Of a stretch of 55,575 nt of DNA, positions 11,801-18,687 are shown one piece after another. The translations under genes and the position numbers were made by a program. Positions within the stretch are counted from its first letter, which is position 1, and every line of letters begins with the position of its first letter. Under the pieces are notes generated by a model. The model saw nothing but the letters and a program-made list of their open reading frames with translations. It was not told where the DNA came from and did no database searches. The stretch is from JABDCI01 sp964475835 (GTDB taxonomy: Bacteria; Verrucomicrobiota; Verrucomicrobiia; JABWAM01). The stretch lies in assembly GCA_964475835.1 (NCBI GenBank), contig CAYYYL010000018.1, forward strand, positions 1 through 55,575, read 5' to 3'.

Positions 11801-11975
11801 GGCTGACCGTGCTGCTGCGGAGCAGCTTGCAAAAGAACAACCTTTGCAACCCTTAAGTTATTATATAGATAAATATTCTCGGGATGGGTACAAAGGAGAA
11901 GCTCTCTGGAAAAAGATTATTGATCAAGGGGCTAAGCCTAATGAGAAAGTAAATAAGCAATTTGGGATTTACTAA
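2817..11975 (+). CDS. Giant RHS/YD-repeat protein with transglutaminase-like domain and C-terminal tip
   Basis: The frame gives 3,052 residues. A signal-peptide-like stretch (RRRS, then a hydrophobic core, cleavage after VSA) lies near residues 52-77. A transglutaminase-like domain covers about 390-550 with a candidate nucleophile Cys455. Many YD repeats (YDxxGRLxxxxx) run from about 1200 to 2700, and the RHS core motif (GARYYDPSSARFISADPLG) precedes DPDGR at 2791-2795. The last 256 residues form a distinct tip. From known RHS biology, the repeats build a hollow shell that encloses a toxic C-terminal domain used in contact-dependent competition; the role of this one is inferred. The start is uncertain: ATG 2817 overlaps the previous stop, and ATG 2958 inside the repeat is an alternative closer to the signal peptide. 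A Gly/Ser/Phe-rich insert sits near residues 1060-1110. Confidence 0.88.
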   Translation: MKFIPDYFRNLSREGTKARSLPSEMEGDAPSSPQKGLSQRRKDPKEGMLSCPWRRRSVALQLCATLFMFLTLCVSAQDNPLARNGRFVRGTGTDPQYQSLALPLDFQEGVALDAVGSSSTNLGGRVSWVNQIVKESRLHFDQQAAAAAGGGQVRTFGFENPMVTFGRTAGGTPLYVNQTYRFGAFAGMREVSVPSGLPDIRIRAYARAALTNGAVNVPPVDELSIFIPRKGTPNWETFANQGYSRTWDWMGLQTTLQLVEGTWWKQWGVLQSSPVLLTHRATLPDYAYVVEMRGNYYWGNGEKPLVTSTNGVTPSWSGLYAMDFDSLSPWQSTLIQTPHFAGEPLPPGYYGKTPSELLSVAPTITATPPLPPSSYLQLDQSPELRRHEVLDQFVTDMANDPIALANYVQNEVELCDPISFAPDGTVSDTSINPSGVNRGALGVFLEGQGSPVEQCALLVYLLRQAGVPATYVNAPKNGVKMLDIQLSKMLQMQIRGALNSSGQSNVPTLIPVNYPWVAAYINNQWVHLFPWIKDVEVVEGRNVYDFLPPDYNSGAKWTRHYLYGDTNIMSLDSEDDSPEALFPKYITKQLKDNYPTVRTDDLGVKVTQRHNNYSRWQDFPKPFAVTNALTAVESFGVTNQIFDTVTVNVSSVANPSKTITSGEMRMADLHNRRFLIRQEKIASNQIRLTLSLGAYRASVANDPAVPFENIPVVEEIKKRQVTLDLSNPADDLLRVTIRHRKLKALSSNFSPTNAFLNLRAVLDIQDEAALRLGDMAAICLDANRVSDAMMRRHAEEYWKFQQFMQQNPTSTIDPELFPGTPLYLMGMNYFAKVDRFRPVNERLHKFKALSWWGDGLAIFAARRDNGFLPFDGEVSLSQPMVNMFVRQAAGVANGTLHPDAEYPEQLAANDFFNVAIANASAQEHRILDTFLLQQGSVSTVKLLHMAEERKGPGRPGVLNLNAQNYQAYGSTSFDGKLLKDHDPWVWGLISSALNPSTGGSPYTQVYATPGMITNSFYKGMGAVILSTTNQMSISSGGAVNSPNINGSAGPYRDDILNASFFGSGGSSSFWGNLFYTPTFYTGDFFGGGGFGGGNYSFSVVSGSSLQQIFSTPVTTWTRSDVYDPSKYTQSQSILATPFSRSAAIQTAQALGVPYDGSAPSLAAVNNKNVNVGSVSKTTFFGELKNFVEDPVNVMNGEFYHDVVDLTLPGPMPLDLRRNYQSQNLADGSFSFGWKLNVVPYLVVSDKGTIYASEMNGSTVAYTPQPTNSNLWLPSLPANPMLTSDGVGSANLFNARLERVVSGASTNFTLTAPDGSRRFFSVRSYPLAGTTPIPRSRPYLDRWEDAQGNFLTFTFGTNTQSPDYGELKRIDAANGNFIGFRYDVYAHIVEAYTRDGRRVLYEYDSQNDLVGVMLPDASTVRYEYEHGSTNLTSGVQFYSNHLMTREVKPEGRILENSYDPLRRVIEQRATISTNSVPLRNATFVYLGAGVTNAAPTGRTLLIDVNNRTNSFVYASGLVTNVTDALGRMTVSEYYPINAPPAAPGNLNGGGYPRSLRRETDPRGLITDFRYDASGRLIRLIRTGDITGQGNSNETAIQTFAYNPLNELTQAVDPSGNKLSILYEDPLYPHLPTTVEHLTSSGTLIGRTRMVYEAVTDAVTGATSKGLLQRLLRAAATPDEAITDWTHDARGFVTSEIRRAGGTGVDVTMNFTRNLRGELVEATDALGRKSAFAYDGLGNRTWEERRDENGALVGWNYNYFNHNGEIEWSDGPRYNPEDYVWRRYDGAGHLSEAVRWRSRAKTDGSGVEAETGNNLLSTTKYTYDLFGNLTQILDPRGNKTKMQYDAMGQLTVYGSYQSSLFLSQQSFGYEPGGAVNIHTNGVGGVTRIFYTSTGQPKRRENPDNSVQEWRYLPDGRLQKETFSNGSYAVTTYDDAARSVTRTLYGADGRQLKTESSLFDRRGNLISSTDALGNTQTTAYDGLDRVKSWAGPTGSSPQQTGTLTYDQAGKVFTAVNALGEQTIRTLDALGRPIALEIKSPLNVTVRKRTWSYSPDQQFIAVTDGTGSAAVTTTNYSDVWGAPVLTKLADGSWSSSLYDVAGNQTNHRDEVGRQAWFIYDGLNRVTTQTLTDAARINYTYDGGNNMLTRSMPGNLVWTATYDTSGRIKTEQLQNGASITRNFTYNYYNSGPFVGQLQSIVDPRGITRTRTYDAFLRPDSETCSGASDATMTLAYDSLGRLTQAKQWGTDLPISQINRAYDAYSQMLDESVNLSGSLHSHFTQGWNGAGRRTSLIPGTDMPTQGTGGGRQWLFTWQADDQLSQVTDKAGRVSSFTWNNAGLLNARSNPWRAMTVSSRDAAGRPTLIQTTAGGSTPLSEVPTWRADTSISVNAATRTGSGSWNETRNYSYDLRGRLTRETFKPASTGGTRAFNYTFDSGVSAGLGVLTRVTLDTTNFWSSSSMDAWQRVQSESGFQAARPYLAKGTSRGADSVGVTLDGVPVSGVAFNASNGSTNWTANITLTPGQHTLTAIGKFPGGSSTSTNSVFVVSGATTVTNSFDAVGNMISRTFADGRVQTLTWDPWNRLTKVVQRDAQTNGFDWCAVYDPFGRRLSTKYTPVAASVPSVSSVVNISSFFDPEIEFLEIGLALNGNRYWKIYGPDANGVYGGLQGMGGLESIIRESDGSSEGVIHDLSGNVVASVATPGGTATWLNAKVGSYGPLPGSPSVPLESLSTLNPSISTVLAWQDRRIDPTGLYSCGARYYDPSSARFISADPLGHAASLSLYDYCGGDGFNFRDPDGRFGKQVLNGINNAFTRAGEADIYNAQVMMAGGLELGRNSQTIYNRALETGFSQGSALYQSIGYGVGSFTGNTPFFEGYTHLDLPGNFQLDSAQSAVRMIGGGTGMLLTGLGGADVALGTARSAFSNSVLTDLDAMGANYKFVSSDGSGSVWGSKGLSNPEVRIWYNEHLPMIDTSGPLTKETAMRVHAARNTLKQQARDLMADRAAAEQLAKEQPLQPLSYYIDKYSRDGYKGEALWKKIIDQGAKPNEKVNKQFGIY
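2846..3046. repeat. Palindromic intergenic repeat with 23-bp perfect inverted arms
   Basis: Bases 2894-2916 and 2972-2994 are exact reverse complements (23 bp). The element also holds a GCGAAGGCACGAAGGCGCGAAG tract at its left side, a CGCAAAGACGCAAAG tract in the middle (near 2929) and an inverted, degenerate copy of that tract (GACGCTTTGCGTTT) at the right near 3027. From general knowledge, tracts of this kind recur as intergenic repeats in environmental genomes. Here the element lies at the junction of two genes and is translated into the N-terminus of the RHS protein. Confidence 0.75.
11205..11972 (+). other. Variable C-terminal tip of the RHS protein (candidate toxin domain)
   Basis: Residues about 2797-3052 follow the DPDGR boundary that normally separates the RHS core from the exchangeable tip. 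The first half contains a Gly-rich hydrophobic stretch (MIGGGTGMLLTGLGGAD). The last 75 residues are charged and helical-looking, with RVHAARNTLKQQARDLMADR and an end reading EKVNKQFGIY. I do not recognise a nuclease or other catalytic motif. The bases look richer in A+T than the RHS core, as is usual for exchanged tips. Function is inferred only from position and the small gene that follows. Confidence 0.55.
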
Positions 11976-11979
11976 AACA

Positions 11980-12219
11980 ATGACAGAAAAAATTCGAAAG
12001 ATCGAAGATTTCCTAGTGATACCCATCACATGGCTGAAGCATCCGGACAAACCACAATGGACATCTATGGTTTGTGGAGAAATTTTGGAGTTGGCGATGA
12101 ATAATTTTCCTGAGGAACCGCTTTACACTGTGAAGTGGCGATTTCGAACATTGGATATTGAAGATGCTCCCACCTGTTGGTTAATTCCGCGTGGTTATTC
12201 AGTAAAAAGACAACCATAG
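11980..12219 (+). CDS. Small protein, candidate immunity protein for the RHS tip
   Basis: This gene encodes 79 residues from ATG 11980, four bases after the RHS stop. The frame extends upstream to a TTG at 11962, but the ATG is the more natural start. The protein is acidic to neutral, has many aromatic residues (WLKHPDKPQW, VKWRF, CWLIP), no signal peptide and no membrane segment, so it should be cytosolic. I do not recognise a family. A small unrelated gene directly after an RHS tip is the classical place for the cognate immunity gene, which is why I infer that role. Its A+T-rich composition matches the tip rather than the RHS core. Confidence 0.5.
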   Translation: MTEKIRKIEDFLVIPITWLKHPDKPQWTSMVCGEILELAMNNFPEEPLYTVKWRFRTLDIEDAPTCWLIPRGYSVKRQP

Positions 12220-12252
12220 GCATGGGGAAGCCACCCTAAGAATAAGGCGCCA

Positions 12253-12701
12253 ATGCAGGTTGGCTTCCCAGCCTTCACACATGGGCTGCCTGAGGTTGGA
12301 ATTCGCTTCGCGAAGGGTGATCTCGACTATTTACGGACTACACGAAGGGAGGACAGTTTTCGTCAATCATTTGCCGTGGATCGAGGATCAGGATTTGGAC
12401 CTAGTCCGGAAACTCTTGCAAAACTTACACCAGAAGGACGTGTGTTGGTGTTGGAAGGGAAACACCGTCTCAATGCTGTGGTTATTGATAACGCTTTGGT
12501 TCCTGAAAGTATTCCCGGCAAGCCCTACTGGCTGGAATTCCAATATAGTCCGATTAGGTCGACTCATTCAGCTTCCTTAAAAGGAAGTTCCAGCTGAACG
12601 GAGATTTCGTAAAAAGCCTTCAGAATCTGGTCAACAAGGAACCCGACCTTTATGTTGTTCGTGAATACCAGTGCTTGAGATTTTATCGAATGGAAAAGTG
12701 A
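12253..12701 (+). pseudogene. Orphan toxin-tip remnant with ParB/sulfiredoxin-like motif, frameshifted
   Basis: The frame from ATG 12253 (114 residues, stop at 12597) carries FAVDRGSGFGPSP followed by GRVLVLEGKHRLNAVVIDNA. The LEGxHR pattern is typical of ParB/sulfiredoxin-fold domains, which are known as toxin tips in polymorphic toxin systems. After about base 12560 this frame becomes low in information (STHSASLKGSSS), while the other frame reads sensibly to a stop at 12699-12701 (NGDFVKSLQNLVNKEPDLYV, then REYQCLRFYRMEK). A small indel near 12555-12570 would join the two. There is no start signal or RHS core in front, so it is probably a displaced, decaying cassette behind the active tip. 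The domain name is by motif only. Confidence 0.45.
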
Positions 12702-12766
12702 GAAAAGCGCATGTTTTGCCGCACCAAATTAGGATGAACGATTTTGGAGATCATGGTTTTTCCGAA

Positions 12767-14530
12767 CTAATTTTTCCTGAAACGATTGGTGATGGCCATG
12801 GTGACAAATCGATACACATGAACGGCTTTGGTTGTTGCGCGACGCCAGAAGCTGAAAGGCTTCGAGCGTTTCGGCATGGATTTCATGAATCCTTTGATGA
12901 TCGCTTGACTGGATTTCAGCTTTGTTCCCTGACGTTGGACGAGAAGTTGGCGGGCTGAAGATAAATCGGCAATCAATTCCTTGGTGGTCGAATATCGGGA
13001 TTCAGGGGCCTTTTTCATGCATCGATCCACAATGCGGCAGGTGGCATCGGAAACCCATGGGGCGATGGTCTTAAAATCGACAAGCGGTTTTTTGATGTGC
13101 ATGGCCAGCACTTCTTCGGAGGTTTTTGCCCAAAAGGGGGCGTTTCCACATAGTAAATGAAATAGCGAAGCGCCGAGACTGTAGATATCGCTTCGCAAAT
13201 CTTCCGGTTGGCCTCGGATCCTTTCAGGTGGAATGTAAAGCGGAGTGCCAAAAATCGGATCCTCCGTTCCCCGTTCCAATAATTTTTGAATATTCGCGAA
13301 ACGGAAAAGACCGAAATCCAAAACCTTTACCCACCCATCATAGGTAAGCATGATGTTGTCCGGTTTGAGATCGCTGTGGACGAGACCTTTTTCGTGAGCG
13401 GTCTCCAGACTGTTTGCCACCTGAATAACGATTTCGAGACAAAGGAGTTCTGGAAGAGATCTTTTGGAGCCATCGGTTTGATTTTTTTTATTTTCTCCCT
13501 GAATGGTTGCCAGAATTTCAGAGAGGGCGAGTCCATCCACCAGTTCCATGGCCATCCAATAAAAGCCTTCAAATTCGCCACCTTCGAAAACTTTGACGAT
13601 GGTGGAGTGGATCAATTGTTCCACAAGCCCGATTTCTCTTAGAAAGGAGTCGATGCTCAGGGGATTCCGTACCATTTCTGCGGCTGAAAGAACCTTCAGG
13701 GCGACCTTCCGCCCGGTTCTCCGATGTTGAGCCAGGTACAGGATGCTTGTCCCTCCTGAATTTAAGCGGTAATCAATTCGATAATCCGCGAGATTTCGAT
13801 GAAGCTCGAACCGTGAACTGCAACTAGGACAATGGATATCATCCAGGGGATCGTGTTGGGCTACGTTGATTTCCTGGTGGCAACGGGTGCATTCAACGCT
13901 CCGAGTGCGGTTCATTTTCTCTGCTTGAATGGCTCCCGGCCGCAAATCGATTCCAAGAATATCCAGAATCTTGAGAGGAGTGGTGTGATACGCTCCGAAT
14001 ATGGCCGCAAAATACTGGAACCCCTGAATTTCCCCTGAAACAAATTTTCGGATTAACGAAAACTTTTTGATCGACCAAACCGGGGTTTTGCTTCGCGCGG
14101 CTTCTGTTTCCTTTAAAAATTCTCCAATCGCGTGCGGTTGATCCAAAATTTTGGAACTTAAAACCTTGATGATGGCGAGAGTCGATGTGCCGGGTTTTTC
14201 AGCCAGATAAACTGCGTTCTGCCAGCCAGCATCATAGGATTTGAGCAGGGTAAAATCACCGAAGCTCTTCAAAAGCTCAAAATGGGCAGCGCAGGCATGA
14301 CATTGGACTTTATCGAGAGGATTGTAGGCTGAAACGTTGATGGAGATGTGGCATTTGGGGCAAATTGAAAAACGACGGGGTATAGCCTCACCCTGACCAG
14401 GTTTGGCGGTGGCAGGAATACTGGAGGATTCTTCACAAATGTGAAAAGGAATTCCATGAGTGGTGCCATCCCATGCAATCTCTTTGCCGCAAAGGGGGCA
14501 AGTAAAAGGAGGTGTGGGGTTTTCAGACAT
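12767..14530 (-). CDS. Zinc-ribbon Ser/Thr protein kinase with duplicated N-terminal module
   Basis: The protein has 587 residues. It opens with a CPLC...H-x-C element, then a module of two CxxC pairs (CPKCHxSINVS...CHAC) and a stretch like a kinase N-lobe containing Lys122 (LAIIKVLSS). Around residue 213 the same module begins again (CTRCHQEINVA...CPSC) and leads into a complete Hanks-type kinase: Lys279 (VALKVL), Asp387 in HSDLKPDN, DFG, and the PPER motif. The usual HRD arginine is Ser, so this is a non-RD kinase. No membrane segment is visible, so it is likely cytosolic. It lies 21 bases downstream of the secreted protein gene on the same strand and may share its transcript. The target is unknown. 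The kinase assignment is firm; the meaning of the truncated first copy is not known. Confidence 0.88.
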   Translation of the reverse strand: MSENPTPPFTCPLCGKEIAWDGTTHGIPFHICEESSSIPATAKPGQGEAIPRRFSICPKCHISINVSAYNPLDKVQCHACAAHFELLKSFGDFTLLKSYDAGWQNAVYLAEKPGTSTLAIIKVLSSKILDQPHAIGEFLKETEAARSKTPVWSIKKFSLIRKFVSGEIQGFQYFAAIFGAYHTTPLKILDILGIDLRPGAIQAEKMNRTRSVECTRCHQEINVAQHDPLDDIHCPSCSSRFELHRNLADYRIDYRLNSGGTSILYLAQHRRTGRKVALKVLSAAEMVRNPLSIDSFLREIGLVEQLIHSTIVKVFEGGEFEGFYWMAMELVDGLALSEILATIQGENKKNQTDGSKRSLPELLCLEIVIQVANSLETAHEKGLVHSDLKPDNIMLTYDGWVKVLDFGLFRFANIQKLLERGTEDPIFGTPLYIPPERIRGQPEDLRSDIYSLGASLFHLLCGNAPFWAKTSEEVLAMHIKKPLVDFKTIAPWVSDATCRIVDRCMKKAPESRYSTTKELIADLSSARQLLVQRQGTKLKSSQAIIKGFMKSMPKRSKPFSFWRRATTKAVHVYRFVTMAITNRFRKN

Positions 14531-14551
14531 GAAAACGGTCAGCGATAGACT

Positions 14552-15307
14552 TTATGGCTTTGCGTTCGGGTTCAGTGCGACATCACGCCCGACACAATAT
14601 CGAGTCAACCCGCCCATTTCCTCGGAAAAGGTTTTAACAACGCGTCCATCCTTGTCCAGCCAGGTAAAATGTTTTAAGTCTGGGATCATTTCAATTTGGG
14701 ATTCAATTTTTCGGAGGGTTTTTTGTTCGCCAAGAAAATTGGTTTGTTCAAGCCCGCTGACTTTTGATCGCACCAGGCTGATGTTATCCGCATCCGTAAT
14801 AAAAATTCTCACCTCAAATTCCCCTCCATCCTTTGTTGATTCCAACGCAAGTCTGCGTTCTTCGGCATAAGGACCAAGCACGTCTTCAGGCCAGGGAATG
14901 GAGGATTGGATGACAAGTCCGGCCTTGTGAGTTTCCATTTTCATTTGAGTGCCGGACACTTGCCCCTTGGAGGAAATTTCTTGGCCTCCCGAGACGGATT
15001 TGTTGGTAAACTTTACAAGACGTCCTTCTTTTGTTTCATAGAAATCTTGTTCCCCGTGGGCCACGGTTTGTTTTCCAAAACGGTTGACCGACAAGTTGGT
15101 CTCGATGTGCACATGGACCCAAGTATTGGTTCCTTCCGTTTCGTAGTCCGTCCACGTATGTGCATAGCCAGCTTTCACGTTCTTGAGGAAAATGGCTTCC
15201 CATTTTTCGGCAATAGTGGAAGAAGTCCCGTCTGCTGCCGAAATTCGAACGCAAGCACCAAAGGTAAAAAAAATGAAAGTAAAAATCGATTTACGGAGGG
15301 TAAGCAT
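14552..15307 (-). CDS. Secreted protein of unknown function
   Basis: The protein has 251 residues with a clear signal peptide (basic MLTLRKS, hydrophobic core, cleavage after ISA). The mature part is rich in beta-type sequence: VHVHIETNLSVNRFGKQTV, FYETKEGRLVKF, and near the C-terminus FTWLDKDGRVVKTF. The phrase WLDxDGRVxK also occurs in front of transglutaminase-like domains in related phyla, but no Cys/His/Asp active site is present here, so I do not assign a family. It sits between the hybrid histidine kinase (24 bases upstream) and the Ser/Thr kinase on the same strand, which suggests a signalling-related operon. Location is probably periplasmic. Confidence 0.65.
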   Translation of the reverse strand: MLTLRKSIFTFIFFTFGACVRISAADGTSSTIAEKWEAIFLKNVKAGYAHTWTDYETEGTNTWVHVHIETNLSVNRFGKQTVAHGEQDFYETKEGRLVKFTNKSVSGGQEISSKGQVSGTQMKMETHKAGLVIQSSIPWPEDVLGPYAEERRLALESTKDGGEFEVRIFITDADNISLVRSKVSGLEQTNFLGEQKTLRKIESQIEMIPDLKHFTWLDKDGRVVKTFSEEMGGLTRYCVGRDVALNPNAKP

Positions 15308-15331
15308 TAGAAGCTTCTAGGAAACATTGTT

Positions 15332-18300
15332 TCAGGAAGGAGCAAGACGCTGTTGGAGTTGCGTGGAGGTTTTTTCGAAAGCTATTTGCAAACGTTCGAC
15401 CATTTCAAGGCACCCTTCGCTTTCAGTTTTTGATTTTTGCTCGAGGATTTCGCAAAGGGTTTTCATTTCGGTTGCCCCGATATTCGCGCTGGCGCCTTTT
15501 AAAGCATGGGTGGTTTCACGTAAGGATGCCATATCTTGGTTTGAAACGGCTTGGCGAAGAATGGCAATTCGATCCTTGGTTTCCTTTAAAAACGTCCGAA
15601 CTAATTCGCCCAGGACAGCCGGATCGCGCTGCATCGCCAGGTGATGCAATCTCTGGACCGTTCGGGCATCAAGCATGCTGGTTTCCTGAAGGGTAGGAAA
15701 CTCCTCAGGTTTTACTTTAATTTGGGAATAGGCAGGAATCCACTTTTGGAGAACAGGCGTCAATTTTTCAGGTTCGATGGGTTTGGTCAAAAAGTCATCC
15801 ATTCCCGCAGCTTTGCATTGCTGGTGATCGCTGCCCGAAGCGCGCGCGGTCATCGCCACGACTGGAATGTGTTTTTTTCCTTTCATTCTTCGGCGGAGTT
15901 CCGCCGTTGCATCAAAGCCATTCATTTCAGGCATTTCACAATCCATGAAGATCAGATCGTATGGGAAAACGTTCAGAATTTCGAGTGCCTCACGTCCGTT
16001 CGAAACGACGTCAACCGTGCAACCCAGCCATTCCAACGTGAGGCGGGCGACTCTCTGATTGGTGCTGTTGTCGTCTGCAACAAGGATTCGTGGGCTAACG
16101 GTTGGAATTCCCTTTGGAAAGGTGAAACCAATGTTCGACGGTACCGCCTCAACCGATTTATTTGAAAGCGAAAGAACGGAAGAAAGTCGGGAAAGCCGGG
16201 GGGGATTTATCAATACGTCATCGAATGTCTCGTCTATTTGGGCTGAGAATTCCTTCTGCTCGGTTTGATTGATGAGTAGAATGGTTTTTATGGGCTCGAA
16301 AGGAGGATTTTTTCTTAGGGCCTTTAGAAATTCTTGGCCGCTCATGTCTGGAAGGTTGACGTCTCCAATCACAAACGTATTGCCGGGAGGAAAATCCTTC
16401 ATTTCCGAGAGTTTAATCAATGCTTCACGACCTGAATCAACACCCCATGCTTTAATGCCCAGCCGGTTGCAAAGTTCCATCAATGCCTCTCTGGCGTGTG
16501 AATTTCTGTGAGCGATCAAAACCCGAATTTCGGAAGCGGAATGGTCGGCAATTTCCGAGGGGCGTTCTTGTTCCGGAAGGGGAAGGACAAACCAAAATGT
16601 GGAACCTTCGGAAAGTTTGCTGCTTAGACCCATGTTTCCACCCATGAGCTCCACCAATTTTCGACTTATCGACAGGCCAAGACCCGTTCCGCCGTATTTG
16701 CGTGTGGTTGACGGATCGGCTTGGGAGAAGCTTTCGAAGATGGACGCATGTTTGTCAGCGGGTATTCCAATGCCTGTGTCGGAGACTGAAAATAGAACCC
16801 TCCTTGAGGAGCCTTCTGTAGACTTCAAATCCGGCACGACCTTGACCAATACATGGCCTGCTGAAGTGAATTTGAGTGCGTTTCCAATCAGATTGAAGAG
16901 TACCTGCCTGATGCGTCCGGTATCTCCGATGACATGGCGAGGGGCCAAAGATGAAAAATGGAGAATGAGTTCGATTTTCTTTTCTTCGGCACGAATCGCC
17001 ATCAAGCTGCAAATTTCCTCCAACATGGTCAGCAAATCGAAGGGTACGGGCTCAATGGTCATTTTTCCGGCTTCAATTTTTGAATAGTCCAGAATGTCAT
17101 TGATGATGGTCATCAATGACATCGCACTGGAACGGGCAATTTCGGCAAGCTCGCGTTCCTGGTTGCTTTGCTTGAAATTCAAAAGCAAACCAAGAGTGCC
17201 AATGACTCCGTTCATGGGCGTTCGGATTTCATGACTCATGTTTGCCAAAAATTCACTTTTGGATTTGGTCGCTTCCTCCGCCGCGATCCGCGCCTTTTCC
17301 AGGCGACCCTCATATTTCTTGAGGTGAGTGATGTTTCGAAAGACGCAAACCCCTCCACGAATGATCCCATCAAAGTCCTTGAGTGGGCGAGCGTTCATGC
17401 TAAGCCAGATTCCTTCGGATGTTGGATTCGGCTTTAAAAACATTTCCGCTGAATCCACGATTTCACCCTGCATCGCGCGAACAAGGGGCATTTCGCCCGA
17501 AGGGCAAGGAGTCTTCATGTCTGGAAGGAAAAATCCGTATTCTTCCGCCCATCGTGAAGGGGGAATATCCATGGCATCACGTCCAAGAATCACGGTGGCA
17601 GCCGGATTGAACTGAATAAAGCGCCCCATGGAATCAGAAACGATGACGCCGTCACCCATTGAAGAAAGAATCGATTTCAAGATTCTCATGTTCTTTTGGT
17701 TAAGTTGCTCCGAAGCTTCAAGGGAAAGGGAGTAGTTGTGGCTCCGTTGCCCGAGAAATACGGCCAGGGAGACGAGAATGGCGATGATCATGCCTGACCA
17801 AAAAATCGCCTGGGGAAGAGAAGAGTTCTGTTCCTTTAGAAATTTGTCGGTTGGCCAAACATCCAGCCGCCAATTCGGGCTGGAATTGAGGAAGACATAA
17901 GTTTTGTACTTTAGAGCGGCGGAAGACGTGTGCCCGGGACTTTGATACAGGATTTGCTCAGGAAGGGGAAATGGATCCCGCACGCTGATTGCGATCATGA
18001 AGTTTGAATCAATGTCTGACAGAAGCTGCCCGTATAACGCGCCTGCTTCCACATTCAAAAAAATACACCCGAGAAAATCATTTTTTCGGTACATCGGAAG
18101 ATAAACGGTAAACCCATGAATGGAATCGTCTGTATCCAGAACAAAATGATCCGTATATAAATTTCTGTGATTCAAAATGCGACCCTTGAGACGGTCCAGC
18201 TGCTTTTCCTCAGAAAGCCTTGCGTTCAGATCTCCCAGGTCGACTGTCCGGGGATTCAACCATCGAACCGTAAGGGATGGGTCCATCCAGCCCAGGGAAT

Positions 18301-18604
18301 GTACCCCTTTGAATCGTTGAAGAAAGGTGCTGACGATTTTCGTCCACTCCTCCTCGCTGGGTTGTCCATCGTACATCCAGTTGATGCCGATTTGCCGGAA
18401 TTCCTGGATGAGCGCTTCGCTTCGGATGGTAAGTTCGTTTCGGACACTCTGCGAAGCGGTCACCAGCTTTTGCTGGATGGCGGCCTGTTCATTTTGAACA
18501 AGCACCGAATGGAAGTGCAATGTTGCCGCGATGATGCTGAGGCCCAGAATGGCCGGGAGGCTTTGATAAAGCGTCTTCCTGTTAAACCTCATGGAAATAA
18601 ACAT
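15332..18604 (-). CDS. Membrane hybrid sensor histidine kinase with two receivers and an Hpt domain
   Basis: The protein has 1,090 residues. A membrane segment at about 14-32 and another near 264-284 enclose a CHASE-like extracytoplasmic sensor. Then come a PAS domain (about 305-425), HisKA with His458 in SHEIRTPMNG, an ATPase domain with NLIGNALKF, DTGIGIPAD and GTGLGLS, a first receiver-like domain (about 688-800), a canonical receiver with Asp888 (MDCEMPEMNG), and an Hpt domain with His1033 (THALKGASANIGA). This is the BarA/TodS-like phosphorelay layout, which can pass phosphate His-Asp-His to a separate regulator. The first receiver has IAHRN where the acidic pair is normally found, so it is probably a pseudo-receiver. 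No response-regulator gene is adjacent. The start could also be Met5 (18592). Confidence 0.92.
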   Translation of the reverse strand: MFISMRFNRKTLYQSLPAILGLSIIAATLHFHSVLVQNEQAAIQQKLVTASQSVRNELTIRSEALIQEFRQIGINWMYDGQPSEEEWTKIVSTFLQRFKGVHSLGWMDPSLTVRWLNPRTVDLGDLNARLSEEKQLDRLKGRILNHRNLYTDHFVLDTDDSIHGFTVYLPMYRKNDFLGCIFLNVEAGALYGQLLSDIDSNFMIAISVRDPFPLPEQILYQSPGHTSSAALKYKTYVFLNSSPNWRLDVWPTDKFLKEQNSSLPQAIFWSGMIIAILVSLAVFLGQRSHNYSLSLEASEQLNQKNMRILKSILSSMGDGVIVSDSMGRFIQFNPAATVILGRDAMDIPPSRWAEEYGFFLPDMKTPCPSGEMPLVRAMQGEIVDSAEMFLKPNPTSEGIWLSMNARPLKDFDGIIRGGVCVFRNITHLKKYEGRLEKARIAAEEATKSKSEFLANMSHEIRTPMNGVIGTLGLLLNFKQSNQERELAEIARSSAMSLMTIINDILDYSKIEAGKMTIEPVPFDLLTMLEEICSLMAIRAEEKKIELILHFSSLAPRHVIGDTGRIRQVLFNLIGNALKFTSAGHVLVKVVPDLKSTEGSSRRVLFSVSDTGIGIPADKHASIFESFSQADPSTTRKYGGTGLGLSISRKLVELMGGNMGLSSKLSEGSTFWFVLPLPEQERPSEIADHSASEIRVLIAHRNSHAREALMELCNRLGIKAWGVDSGREALIKLSEMKDFPPGNTFVIGDVNLPDMSGQEFLKALRKNPPFEPIKTILLINQTEQKEFSAQIDETFDDVLINPPRLSRLSSVLSLSNKSVEAVPSNIGFTFPKGIPTVSPRILVADDNSTNQRVARLTLEWLGCTVDVVSNGREALEILNVFPYDLIFMDCEMPEMNGFDATAELRRRMKGKKHIPVVAMTARASGSDHQQCKAAGMDDFLTKPIEPEKLTPVLQKWIPAYSQIKVKPEEFPTLQETSMLDARTVQRLHHLAMQRDPAVLGELVRTFLKETKDRIAILRQAVSNQDMASLRETTHALKGASANIGATEMKTLCEILEQKSKTESEGCLEMVERLQIAFEKTSTQLQQRLAPS

Positions 18605-18687
18605 CAGAAACCGGTATGGCAGACCAGATCAACATAAAAGGCGGAGGCTATTGAGCCATCTTGTAAGCTAGTGGGGATTCGGATAGC

